A stretch of DNA of 62,763 nucleotides from an uncultured Bacteroidota bacterium (lineage in GTDB: Bacteria; Bacteroidota; Bacteroidia; Bacteroidales; P3): NCBI GenBank assembly GCA_902784465.1, contig CACZUZ010000014.1, forward strand, positions 1-62,763, in the 5' to 3' direction. Of this stretch, positions 34,101 to 41,072 are shown piece after piece. The number at the start of each line of letters is the position of its first letter. Position 1 is the stretch's first letter. A program made the position numbers and the translations under genes. The notes under the pieces are model-generated. The model saw only the letters and a list, made by a program, of their open reading frames with translations, was not told the origin of the DNA and ran no database searches.

Positions 34101-35560
34101 TCTTTTTTCGCGATGGCGTTCTTTACCTTGGTAACGGTATGCTCTTTGATGATATTTGCAATGTTCAGCAGTCGGGCTTTTCCCAATGCTCCCAAAGCGG
34201 TGACTATAGGAATGATTATCGCTGGCTGCTCCCTCAGAAGCTGTATGAGTCCTGCTGCCCGGTTGGCGAGGTTGCCGCCAGCCTCGGTGAGGTGGATAAT
34301 GACAGGGTACAGCTCATTGCCTAGTGTTTCGGTGGCGTCGTGTGCCACCTCGCGTGCTTTGTCCATGCGAGCCTGAAGGGTGTTGTTTTTGGTGGCAAAC
34401 TCCTCTTCTATGCTGCTGCCTGTACTCATCTGGGTGTTGGCAATAGCCTGTGCGTCGTTCACCTTGTCGATGCTGCCTTTGAGGGTGGTGAGCATGGTGG
34501 TGACACCTTGGCCGGAAAGCTGTAGGTCTTTGAAGAGTGGAGCCAGCTTGGTCATGCCGCCCTCTTCGTTGAGTCCGGCAAGCACCGCCTTGATGGCTGC
34601 ATCCATATCGGTCTCCATGAGTTGGCGGAACTCGCCTACACCCTGTCTTGCTATGGCGGCAAACTCGGCGGGTTTCTGCATCATCTTGGCCATGAAGTTC
34701 TGGAACGCCGTGGCCGACTTCTCCACGCTCACGCCGCTTTGGTCGAGGGCAGAGGCATAGCCCAGCACCTGCTGTGCCGACAATCCCGCCTGACTGGCCA
34801 TACCGCCCAGTCGTGCCAGGAAGTCGACCATGTGAGGCTCGGCAGCCGATGAGGCTGCACCCAGCGAGTTGATGGCCGAGCCTATGCGGAGCATCTTCGC
34901 GCCGAGGTCGTCACCGGCATCGGAGAGTTCCTTGGTGGAGCGGGTGTAGACATCGGCCATCTTGCCGATGACGGTGGTGGCCTCCTCGCCGAGGTCTTCA
35001 CCCAGTGCCACCTTGATTTTGTCGGCCGAAGCCGTAAATGAAACAACGGCATCGACCCCTGTTCTGCCCAGTTTGCCCGCCTCGCTAGCCAGTTTATTCA
35101 GTTCCTCGCGGGCCGTCCGTGTGTCCATCTGCTTGAAGGTTTCGTTGAGCTTCATCACCTCATCGTGAGTGAGACCGGTGGTCTTCATCACGTCGGCATA
35201 GACATCGTCCATCTTGGCGGCTTCGTCGCTCAGACCCTTTGCCCAACTGTAAAGATCACCCCCTTTCTGCCACAGGGTTTTAAGACCAACGAGGATGTTG
35301 GAGAGGTCGGCTGCTTTTTTCCGGGCATCTTCGGTGGTTTTGCTTAAATCTTTAATAGCCTGCTCCTGTGCCTTTATGACAGTCTTTATTTCAGCGATTT
35401 TAAGCGAAGCTTTCACGTAGTCGTCACTCCCTATGGGTAGTTTTTTCTGCTCTCTCTCAAGGTCGCGCACTGCATTGCTCAAATCTTTAAGAGTGTCTTT
35501 GACCTGAGTGCCGTTGATGTATATGGTTACCTTGCGTGATAATGTTTTTGATGATGCCAT
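31175..35560 (-). CDS. Tail tape-measure protein (1461 aa)
   Basis: It sets tail length and is threaded into the tail tube. The N-terminal 120 residues are coiled coil (LKDLSNAVRDLEREQKKLPI). About 130-400 match the TP901-type tape-measure domain (FTASADKIKVALGEDLGEEA, MASQAGLSAQQVLGYASALD, LKGSIDKVNDA). A hydrophobic patch near 590 (WGLIITSLASIGTALYSIW) is a membrane-insertion candidate. Residues 880-1250 are almost entirely coiled coil, then a small hydrophobic Ala/Gly region. The length predicts a long non-contractile tail. No lytic domain was seen. Confidence 0.9.
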   Translation of the reverse strand: MASSKTLSRKVTIYINGTQVKDTLKDLSNAVRDLEREQKKLPIGSDDYVKASLKIAEIKTVIKAQEQAIKDLSKTTEDARKKAADLSNILVGLKTLWQKGGDLYSWAKGLSDEAAKMDDVYADVMKTTGLTHDEVMKLNETFKQMDTRTAREELNKLASEAGKLGRTGVDAVVSFTASADKIKVALGEDLGEEATTVIGKMADVYTRSTKELSDAGDDLGAKMLRIGSAINSLGAASSAAEPHMVDFLARLGGMASQAGLSAQQVLGYASALDQSGVSVEKSATAFQNFMAKMMQKPAEFAAIARQGVGEFRQLMETDMDAAIKAVLAGLNEEGGMTKLAPLFKDLQLSGQGVTTMLTTLKGSIDKVNDAQAIANTQMSTGSSIEEEFATKNNTLQARMDKAREVAHDATETLGNELYPVIIHLTEAGGNLANRAAGLIQLLREQPAIIIPIVTALGALGKARLLNIANIIKEHTVTKVKNAIAKKEELQTMRNAAVAATLKAEREQERIAIMKAELAEAKKIAMMKVEEGDYSALTAKTMAQGRAEQLETALKKQATVATEARTAATKAETAAIEAEKAAMMATPWGLIITSLASIGTALYSIWKNSDRVKLAQVMRDAAKEAGEAEGKVKVLFERLKDAAAGSEAYKRAVDDLKAAYPDLIAKHVDEEGKIRNLSAAYNELSAAARQSVYDRMYADKVSETQGDISNSMAKRIEKVSKWIDKAGKELSEAERTYMKQQFNTLFSEASTGAANTVEIMKRANDILVKNGIDANGFRSQQIKDQLMQMMGESKIAQKNLDALRVDMGANSPDPFGVQKMSLEQLNSELAKAERLLKSYRKQIDNGRDGYAEKLDSETKKIAALREQIAKLQNDKKNETETPTTNGDYDTTDPKELEKQRKDAAKEAESNRKAWDKAQKDAEKMIRQYKLKAESGLQKVKDDVDQKTAEIVERLKATAEAAGESSEDLEKRLSAAAEEYKKTKVEEYLASVNKEIDRLRKNTAKSGDNKMLEKVSQATEELRQKLNNIDIQINKLGTDKKLLEGKADEDSKKLLKEIEERLKQLGEIRSAAISSAYSNIKDFEINNPFESTNNLSFSDNKAKALEEIERKAKEYEKSLNDAIEAEEELARVSGENGDYSAAVEHQANAAALKEEAEALDELSEEAEKLARFDALSETLKSWCDQIQQFSDQAISIFSNINTLLDNIADSELQKMEREKNEAIENLDEQLEQGLISQEDYNEQKEALDDEYEAKEKEKELEQWKRQKALDYTQAIIDGALAAVRAYAEGGPYLGPALAAMVAAATGIEIAAIASQPEPYAKGGYVPRRTVYQAGEAGPEWVASNQLLSDPQTAPIIQTLEDYQRGNRHALADIPMAQLDMPAAISASEQIGRNRVVVQPQSAAAVWEHPTAAAVGNDSREMVNLMRELVTYEKDPRNRQAVISRRTMDDFNNNENFLRNRARL

Positions 35561-35581
35561 ATCTTGTTAATTTTGACATGG

Positions 35582-35617
35582 CAAAAATAAAAAATCCCCG
35601 CCCATTGGGTGGGGACA
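35582..35617 (-). promoter_or_regulatory. Putative late promoter, copy 2 (tape-measure gene), overlapping a terminator
   Basis: The minus strand reads TGTCCC, 22 nt, then TATTTTTG, 21 nt upstream of the tape-measure ATG. The same bases contain a hairpin (CCCCACCC-aat-GGGCGGGG on the minus strand) followed by six T, a good terminator for the upstream gene. Terminator and promoter may coexist. Confidence 0.5.
35594..35615 (-). terminator. Terminator of the 89-aa pentapeptide-repeat gene
   Basis: On the minus strand, a CCCC-A-CCC arm pairs with GGG-C-GGGG around a short loop and runs into TTTTTT. It sits inside the putative late promoter. Confidence 0.65.
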
Positions 35618-35638
35618 TGTTGCTATAACTAAACAGTT

Positions 35639-35908
35639 TTAATAACCACGGATACCATCGGTTGTACCGCCTCCGCCGCGTTCTCTGGTTGGTTCAAGAT
35701 AAGTGTCGGAAAAGTCGGTTCCGTCGATGATAGCACCATCGATGCAAGCGCCCCAAAGATTAGCCATGTGGAAATTTGCATCAGTCAGATCCATATCGCG
35801 CAAATCGGCAGATGGCAAATCTTCATACGAGAGGTCAGCTCCAACCAAAGAGTCGAGATCTGGGTATTCTTTCAGTAAGTCACCGTAGATGTCATAGATT
35901 CTTACCAT
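35639..35908 (-). CDS. Pentapeptide-repeat protein (89 aa)
   Basis: After an N-terminal VRIYDIYGDLLKEY segment, the repeats ADLSY, EDLPS, ADLRD, MDLTD, ANFHM, ANLWG and ACIDG follow A(D/N)LXX and should form a short right-handed quadrilateral helix. The tail is Gly-rich. A second pentapeptide protein with a similar N-terminus lies on the opposite strand at 36863. Known pentapeptide proteins include gyrase-protecting DNA mimics. Nothing here shows that role. Confidence 0.7.
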   Translation of the reverse strand: MVRIYDIYGDLLKEYPDLDSLVGADLSYEDLPSADLRDMDLTDANFHMANLWGACIDGAIIDGTDFSDTYLEPTRERGGGGTTDGIRGY

Positions 35909-35927
35909 TGTATTGTTCCTTTCTTGT

Positions 35928-36164
35928 TTAGTCCGCTTGGGTGTGCATTTCTTGCATTTTGTCGGCGAATTGGCGGCGCACGACGCTCATCAGATAGGTG
36001 GTGGCGCGGACTTGCCGCTGCATCTCCTTCGAGTTGAAATCCTCGGGGTGTGCCATGTAGCCCTGCATGAGGAGGGTGTTGAAGCCGTCGATGGCATCGT
36101 CGAGGTCGCCGCAGGTCATGGTGATGTCGAGGCTCACTGGCTCGAATTCTTTCCATCCTTTCAT
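35928..36164 (-). CDS. Hypothetical phage protein (78 aa)
   Basis: The ATG (36162-36164) overlaps the stop of the upstream gene. The sequence MKGWKEFEPVSLDITMTCGD leads into two helices (YLMSVVRRQFADKMQEMHTQ). By size and place just upstream of the tape-measure module (opposite the order found in lambda) it could be a tail-assembly chaperone. This is inference only. Confidence 0.5.
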   Translation of the reverse strand: MKGWKEFEPVSLDITMTCGDLDDAIDGFNTLLMQGYMAHPEDFNSKEMQRQVRATTYLMSVVRRQFADKMQEMHTQAD

Positions 36165-36475
36165 CTTGCACCTCCTTCCTGTGCCTTCAGCACGCTGAGG
36201 ACATTGATGGCATCCCTACGGCTGTAGCGGCCTCGGATCAGCAGTTCGGCCAGGTCGTCAATCAGGTCGTGGAGGTCGAAGGTGAGGGTTGCTGGAAGGG
36301 CGAACTCCACACGGACGATGGTCTGCTGGCGGTTGGCATATTGCCAGTTGCCCGTGGGCTGGTAGCCGCGCGAGGCATACCACTCCTTGGTCTTGCGGAT
36401 GTCAAACACGTCGCACACCGCGACGATCACTCTTTCTTTTGCGGTCTCTCCCGCCGTCTTCTTTGTTACTTTCAT
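36161..36475 (-). CDS. Hypothetical phage protein (104 aa)
   Basis: It starts MKVTKKTAGETAKERVIVAV after a 190-nt leader. Strand-rich in the first half (IVRVEFALPATLTF), then helices LHDLIDDLAELLIRG and RRDAINVLSVLKAQ. It overlaps the next gene by 4 nt. No family is recognised. Its expression probably depends on reading through the two terminator-like structures in its leader. Confidence 0.5.
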   Translation of the reverse strand: MKVTKKTAGETAKERVIVAVCDVFDIRKTKEWYASRGYQPTGNWQYANRQQTIVRVEFALPATLTFDLHDLIDDLAELLIRGRYSRRDAINVLSVLKAQEGGAR

Positions 36476-36492
36476 TGTTTCGATTTTTGAAC

Positions 36493-36665
36493 GGTTGATA
36501 AAAAAGGCCCGGTACGTGTCGTTCAGGACTCGAAACTGTCCTTGCGGGCATTACTGCTGCCGCACACGCCGAGCCTATGCTTTATGGCTCTGTCTTACTA
36601 TGTCTGGACACAAAAAAAGCCGGCGTTCCATAGGCCGACAGTCTCAGTGTCGTTTCGATTTTTGA
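36493..36665 (-). promoter_or_regulatory. Long leader with two terminator-like structures
   Basis: From the start near 36665, the minus-strand RNA first meets GTCGGC...GCCGGC followed by seven T (36612-36641). It then meets a second structure, AGGAC...GTCCT inside GCCC...GGGC, followed by six T (36501-36556). The 16-base sequence GTTCAAAAATCGAAAC occurs at both ends of the leader (36652-36667 and 36477-36492). This suggests attenuation or a small RNA. Confidence 0.5.
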
Positions 36666-36671
36666 ACACTG

Positions 36672-36702
36672 CAAAAGTAGTAACAATTTCCGATATGGCA
36701 AA
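36672..36702 (-). promoter_or_regulatory. Housekeeping-type promoter driving the long leader
   Basis: The minus strand reads TTTG, 19 nt, then TACTTTTG, a full match to the Bacteroidales consensus TTTG-N19-21-TANNTTTG. The predicted start is near 36665, about 190 nt upstream of the first gene. It lacks the TGTC element of the late promoters. Confidence 0.65.
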
Positions 36703-36822
36703 ATGTTTTTTGAAAATAATTTGCAAATTACTGAAAAAGAGAATAAAAAAAATACCGCCACAAGGGCGGCAAGGAATTAAATCTCCAACAAATACACCTT
36801 AAAGGGACACAAAAAAAATAAA

Positions 36823-36854
36823 TTTGGTGGTTTCAAAAATTATGCGTACCTTTG
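36823..36854 (+). promoter_or_regulatory. Housekeeping-type promoter of the plus-strand pentapeptide gene
   Basis: TTTG, 20 nt, then TACCTTTG, a full consensus match. The start would fall within a few bases of the ATG at 36863, so the transcript should be nearly leaderless. Confidence 0.7.
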
Positions 36855-36862
36855 CAATCGAA

Positions 36863-37135
36863 ATGATAGAGATAAAAGACATACACGGAAAGCTGCTTGC
36901 GACAATAGATGCCGACACACTTGAGTTCGCCGATCTGAGCGAGATGAACCTATCATACGCCGATTTAAGAGGCGCAAACCTTGACCACGCAAACCTTTTT
37001 TTCACAAATCTTGAATTTGCTGACCTACGAGATGCAAATTTACGTCATGCTAAAACCTATGGAACCAAGTTTGGCGGTTCTAAATGTGAGGGTGCAAAAC
37101 GTCGGCACAAACAATACTTCCCTTCATACTTATAG
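36863..37135 (+). CDS. Pentapeptide-repeat protein expressed from its own promoter (90 aa)
   Basis: MIEIKDIHGKLLATIDADTL is followed by repeats ADLSE, MNLSY, ADLRG, ANLDH, ANLFF, LEFAD and ANLRH, then a basic tail. It is an isolated plus-strand gene inside the minus-strand late region with a perfect consensus promoter, the pattern of a gene expressed in the lysogen (a moron). The N-terminus aligns with the minus-strand protein at 35639. The start is fixed by promoter position and by that similarity. The function is unknown. Confidence 0.75.
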   Translation: MIEIKDIHGKLLATIDADTLEFADLSEMNLSYADLRGANLDHANLFFTNLEFADLRDANLRHAKTYGTKFGGSKCEGAKRRHKQYFPSYL

Positions 37136-37173
37136 CAGAAGAGGGTCGCTCATCAGGGCGGCCCTCTCTGCTT

Positions 37174-37542
37174 TCAGCGTTTGAACTTCGTCTTTTTGTA
37201 CGTCTGGAACAGGCGGCGGTCATCGTCCGTCACTCCCACCGATGGCGGGAACAGACGGAAGCCGATGAATGCGCCGCCGTATGGAACACACTTCATGACA
37301 GCCCGGAAAGGGAATCGGTCTTTCATGCTGGCCACCTGTTCGATGATTTTCTTCGAGCTGGTGAGGAAAGCAGACTCCGTTCCGTCTGGCATAGTCACGG
37401 CGATAAGCTGGCGGGTTCCGTTGCTGGTCACCCTTTCCTCCATGCCCTTGTAGACGACAACACTATTCACCACATCGTCTATGGAGCAGAACTCCACATC
37501 GAACATGCCGGAAGTCGTGTTGTCGTCTGCAAAGTCGTACAT
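37174..37542 (-). CDS. Hypothetical phage protein (122 aa)
   Basis: The frame MYDFADDNTTSGMFDVEFCS continues with alternating strands and ends in a basic stretch (RRLFQTYKKTKFKR). The pattern DVVNSVVVYKGMEERVTSNG, then PFRAVMKCVPYGGAFIGFRL suggests a small beta-barrel (OB-like). Two bases separate it from the upstream gene. It could bind nucleic acid near the DGR, but this is a guess from composition. Confidence 0.55.
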   Translation of the reverse strand: MYDFADDNTTSGMFDVEFCSIDDVVNSVVVYKGMEERVTSNGTRQLIAVTMPDGTESAFLTSSKKIIEQVASMKDRFPFRAVMKCVPYGGAFIGFRLFPPSVGVTDDDRRLFQTYKKTKFKR

Positions 37543-37544
37543 GG

Positions 37545-37976
37545 TCAGAGAGTGTTAGGAATACCTGCGGCCACGCAGTCGGCCTCAACCATTTCCTTGA
37601 TAGCCTTACGGTCAGCGAGGAAGGCGAGATAGCCATCCTTGGCCGAGGTAGGCAGCACCTTCTCCTTGGCAGCCTGGTAGTCGTTGAACAGTTTTTGTTC
37701 GACGTGGCCGGGGTACTTCTCGGTAAGCAGCGTCTCGATGATGTTGTTCTGCGTCTTTGGGGCAGCCATCACCAGCGAGTTGTGGCGGTACTTGGTCACC
37801 GTCTCGGTGCGAGGTTCGTCGCCTTCCTCTTCCGGTTCCACGGTTACCTCTTCGGTGACAGTCTCCACGCCGAAGTTGTAGACGAAGCCGCCCTTGCCGT
37901 CCTGCAGCTCCACGAAAGTTTCGGGCATAGTGTCAGCGACAAGCCCTTCATGCAGTTTGATGATCTTTTTTTCCAT
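37545..37976 (-). CDS. Hypothetical acidic phage protein next to the DGR (143 aa)
   Basis: It begins MEKKIIKLHEGLVADTMPET with a strand-rich acidic half (VTVEPEEEGDEPRTETVTKY) and a helical C-terminal half with NDYQAAKEKVLPTSAKDGYL. Its start lies inside the last 29 nt of the reverse transcriptase gene, so the two are coupled. It does not look like the basic four-helix accessory protein Avd of other DGRs. A structural role is equally possible. Confidence 0.55.
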   Translation of the reverse strand: MEKKIIKLHEGLVADTMPETFVELQDGKGGFVYNFGVETVTEEVTVEPEEEGDEPRTETVTKYRHNSLVMAAPKTQNNIIETLLTEKYPGHVEQKLFNDYQAAKEKVLPTSAKDGYLAFLADRKAIKEMVEADCVAAGIPNTL

Positions 37977-39033
37977 ATTGATTTAAAATTTTGTTGATTA
38001 AAAATTCCTTGTGTTGTTTGCTGCAGTGTATCAGCCATCCATACTCCGAAGGGTATGCGTGTTTGATATCGTCTTCACACTGCAGGTTGTACTTTTCTTT
38101 AGTACGTTGCATCTTCTCAAAGAAGCGGTAGAGGATGCCCTTGCGCAGACGCACGTCGAATGGAGATATGCGGAACCCCACGTGGTCGATGTCGCGGCTG
38201 CTGATAGGGAACACTTGCCAGCTGGGGTTTATCTCCAGATGGTCGTGAGTGGCCAGGAACATAGCCGAGCGTGTAAACACCTCGTGCAGACGTTGCTTAT
38301 CGTCGCCGAGTATCAGTATATTATCCATATACACGAACAGGTAGTGGACGTGCAGCAGCTCCAGCGCGTAGTGTTCGTAGTCGGCCATATAGAAGTTGGC
38401 GAACATTTGGCTTGTGAAACGGCCTATAGGCAGAGCTATCTTGTTGCCGTTACAGTCCACAATCCGGTCCGTAATTTCCAGCAGATCTTCGTCGCCGATA
38501 CGCTTTCGGTACTTCCTTTTCAGCACCTCGTGGTCGATATTGTCGTAGTATTTATGGATATCCATAATAAGTGCATATCTTGTACCGGCCGGGTCGCGTT
38601 GTATGGCGGCCACGATATCGTCGAGGCAGCGGTGTATGCCTCTGCCCTTGATACACGAATAGGTGTGCTTGATGAGAGACGGACTCAGGATTTTGTCAGC
38701 CACGCTCACCACACAGTGGTCCACTATGCGGTCAGGGAAATACGGAGGTATTTTCAGCAGCCGTTCCTTCGGCTCGAAGATACGGCGTTCCCGTAGTGGA
38801 CCAGGAGTGTAGCGACGTTCTCGCAGCAGCCAGTACAGATAGTCAAGGTTTTCATAGAAGTTCTCGTTGAACTTGATGACAGCCTTGTTTCTGTGCTTTC
38901 TTACTTGCGACTTGGCTATGCAGTGCAGCAGGTTGTCCGGCTCGTACAGCAACCAATACACGTTGCGTACCTTCTTCGTCTTTGGGAAGAGGAAGAGGCA
39001 GTCTTCGAAGTCGCTGTAGAGGTAGTTGGGCAT
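37948..39033 (-). CDS. DGR reverse transcriptase (361 aa)
   Basis: It copies the template-repeat RNA with frequent errors at adenines. RT motifs in order: RYALIMDIHKYYDNIDHEVL with catalytic Asp158, LPIGRFTSQMFANFYMADYE (motif 4, SQ at 208-209) and the catalytic box YMDN at 235-238 (usually YxDD), then ILGDDKQRL. Size and the absence of maturase or msr/msd features fit a DGR enzyme, not a group II intron or retron. The template lies directly upstream and the variable gene just beyond. The second catalytic-box Asp is Asn here. Confidence 0.9.
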   Translation of the reverse strand: MPNYLYSDFEDCLFLFPKTKKVRNVYWLLYEPDNLLHCIAKSQVRKHRNKAVIKFNENFYENLDYLYWLLRERRYTPGPLRERRIFEPKERLLKIPPYFPDRIVDHCVVSVADKILSPSLIKHTYSCIKGRGIHRCLDDIVAAIQRDPAGTRYALIMDIHKYYDNIDHEVLKRKYRKRIGDEDLLEITDRIVDCNGNKIALPIGRFTSQMFANFYMADYEHYALELLHVHYLFVYMDNILILGDDKQRLHEVFTRSAMFLATHDHLEINPSWQVFPISSRDIDHVGFRISPFDVRLRKGILYRFFEKMQRTKEKYNLQCEDDIKHAYPSEYGWLIHCSKQHKEFLINKILNQYGKKDHQTA

Positions 39034-39155
39034 ACTCTGTGTCTTATTTTTGTGCCGAATATTTTTCGAGGTCTCTTGCTAAAAGCTACTAGAACTCATT
39101 ATATTCTATTTATACTATTTCACCAAGGGGTGAGGTCACATCCACATATAATATT

Positions 39156-39314
39156 TCAGATTATTCGGTATAGGCGGGCCCCGATATTCGCATTCGTATT
39201 CGCAGGACGGTTATTCGCATTCAGATAGCCGAAGCCCGCATTCGCTCCGTTATTCGCATTACCACCGAGCAAAGCAGCGAACCAGCCCTTTGTGGATGAA
39301 ACCTTGTTATTCAT
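39156..39314 (-). other. Short open frame containing the template repeat (52 codons)
   Basis: On the minus strand, an ATG at 39312-39314 opens a frame MNNKVSSTKGWFAALLGGNA that runs through the whole template repeat to TGA at 39156-39158. It is in the same frame as the variable region of the target gene. It may be a by-product of how the template arose by duplication, or the template RNA may be translated. Confidence 0.5.
39166..39288 (-). repeat. DGR template repeat (TR)
   Basis: 123 bp aligned without gaps to the variable repeat at 39421-39543 (offset 255). On the minus strand it is rich in AAT and AAC codons (NANNGANAG, NANNRPANTNAN). All 15 differences from the variable repeat fall on adenines of this strand (15 of 26), and none falls on the other 97 positions. 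Confidence 0.95.
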
Positions 39315-39354
39315 AATTAATTCTTATCCGTTTCAGTATTTGGTTTTTGCGGAT

Positions 39355-39386
39355 GGTGTGGCGGCACGCGCCGCGCGCCGCACACC
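39355..39386. other. Hairpin/cruciform just downstream of the variable repeat
   Basis: GGTGTG plus a bulged base plus CGGC pairs with GCCG plus CACACC around a GC-rich loop. DGRs often have a hairpin in this position, after the variable repeat, that stimulates retrohoming. Confidence 0.6.
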
Positions 39387-39413
39387 GTTTTCCGCATTGC
39401 TTCGCCTTGCCGA

Positions 39414-41042
39414 TTAATTACGGCACAGGCGGGCCCCGAGATTCGCAGACGTACGCGCAGGACGGAAAGACGCATTCAGATAGCCGAAGCCCGCATACGC
39501 TCCGCTATACGCATAACCACCGAGCAAAGCAGCGAACCAGCCCGCTCCTGAGCCGTGATAGTAGTAGTCGCCGACACCAGCGGCAGCACCGGCACCACCA
39601 CCTTGTACCATCGGCAGCGACAGGCCGTTTTCAGCCATTGACTCGCGAGCCAGGTAGCCGTCGGTCATCGGCATATTGGCGATGTTCACATAGCCGTTGG
39701 CTGCAGCGAGACTTTCAGCGCCACTGTCGGCAGGCGTGAAGTAGTGCGTCGGGTCGTCGCACCAGTAGGCCTTGAAGGTCGCACCGTCATTGTAGGCCAG
39801 CAGGTCGTCGCAGTTATGCCAGATGTAGGCGATAGGCAGTTCCACTCCGAAGAGGCATCCGCACTTGATTGTCTTCTCGGTGCCGTTGGCCATCTCCAGT
39901 TTGTAGGTCACATAGCCGGTGATGTCGCCGAGGGGAGCGGTCACGCCGTTGGGGATGAAAGGCTCATAGGCGGCAGCACCCCAGTTCTGCCATTCGGCCG
40001 AGGTCAGCTTCTCGGTTGTACCCTCTCCGAATGCTGCGACATTCTGGATGTCGTAGTTGAGATATTTGCAGCGGGCACCCCAGGCCAGCTCGTTGAGGAC
40101 GTGGAAGGAGCCTGTGTGCAGCACCTTGTCTTTGTCGCTCACGCTGAACGCCGTGTTGACGAGGTTGGCGGCAGCGCGGATGTCTGTACGGCTGATGCCG
40201 GTGCGACACATACCCAGCTCGCTGTGGAACGTTTCGTCGGTAGTGGTTCCGGTGACGTTGCCACCACGACACGCTTCAGCGAGCGTATGCCAGGCAGAGT
40301 CAGCCACGAGGCCTTCGTTCCCTTCGATTGTGCTGTCGAACTGACCGAAGTACGGAGTGCGGTAGTTTATGGTGCCTTCAGTGTTCTGCACGATATGGCG
40401 CAGGATAGGTGATTCGTCGCCGCTTGCGCACTGCATATAGCTGATGTTGTCCCATTTCAGCAGGCAGTTCGACACGAGGGCGTTCTGGACCAATGCACTG
40501 TTAGCTACCGTTGAGCCGGTATACAGCGAGGCCATAAACTTGCCAATCACCATACGAGGGATGTAGGTGAAGCCGGGCAGTTCGAAGTCGCTGTAGAGGC
40601 GATATCGGTCGCCGTCGCGGTACTCGACGCGCAGCCAGTGGCCGGGGATTTCCACCATCACGTTGCCGTCTTTACCCGTGAGGTCAGCCAAGGCAGTACC
40701 GCCTTCCTTGTAGCGGCTGTCGTTTTTGTCGAGGTAGTAGTTGACTGTTCCGTCACCCTTCTCGACAAACGAGCGGATGCGTTCCCACCACGGCTGGGCA
40801 GAAGGAGTCATCAGCTCCGGATTGACAGCCTCGAGCTCTTGACTGAGCGAGCTGCGCCAGTTTTTCTGGCAGATGCCGTAGTAAGGTTTGGAAGTCTTAA
40901 GGAAAGCCTCCAAAATTACGGCTGACTGGTCTACTTGCACTGTTTCACCGTTATCCTTACGGACACCGATTACCTGAACATTGCCTGCGTCGCCGTCGTA
41001 GACAGGCAGCGATGAGGCTCTTCTTACGTTAAATGTACTCAT
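39414..41042 (-). CDS. DGR target protein, putative variable tail or receptor-binding protein (542 aa)
   Basis: The last 42 residues lie in the variable repeat (GGYAYSGAYAGFGYLNASF, then RPARTSANLGARLCRN). Variable residues are interleaved with fixed Gly, Phe and Arg, as in the C-type-lectin folds of DGR targets. The N-terminal 450 residues are a large beta-rich domain (VDQSAVILEAFLKTSKPYY, VEIPGHWLRVEYRDGDRYRL, GFTYIPRMVIGKFMASLY) with no signal peptide, fitting a virion protein. It lies among tail genes, so diversification should alter host-receptor recognition, as with Mtd of phage BPP-1. The ligand is unknown. Confidence 0.88.
   Translation of the reverse strand: MSTFNVRRASSLPVYDGDAGNVQVIGVRKDNGETVQVDQSAVILEAFLKTSKPYYGICQKNWRSSLSQELEAVNPELMTPSAQPWWERIRSFVEKGDGTVNYYLDKNDSRYKEGGTALADLTGKDGNVMVEIPGHWLRVEYRDGDRYRLYSDFELPGFTYIPRMVIGKFMASLYTGSTVANSALVQNALVSNCLLKWDNISYMQCASGDESPILRHIVQNTEGTINYRTPYFGQFDSTIEGNEGLVADSAWHTLAEACRGGNVTGTTTDETFHSELGMCRTGISRTDIRAAANLVNTAFSVSDKDKVLHTGSFHVLNELAWGARCKYLNYDIQNVAAFGEGTTEKLTSAEWQNWGAAAYEPFIPNGVTAPLGDITGYVTYKLEMANGTEKTIKCGCLFGVELPIAYIWHNCDDLLAYNDGATFKAYWCDDPTHYFTPADSGAESLAAANGYVNIANMPMTDGYLARESMAENGLSLPMVQGGGAGAAAGVGDYYYHGSGAGWFAALLGGYAYSGAYAGFGYLNASFRPARTSANLGARLCRN
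39421..39543 (-). repeat. DGR variable repeat (VR)
   Basis: It forms the 3' end of the target gene, ending 7 bp before the gene's last base. Relative to the template it differs at 15 positions, all opposite template adenines. The GC-rich CGGGGCCCGCCT near its 3' end is the likely initiation-of-homology segment. Confidence 0.95.
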
Positions 41043-41072
41043 AAAGCTTTATGATTTAATGAATAAAATAGG

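Noticed and set aside
37948-39033. Retron or group II intron
   Set aside because: There is no msr/msd-like inverted structure or maturase domain. The template/variable pair with adenine-only changes proves the DGR type.
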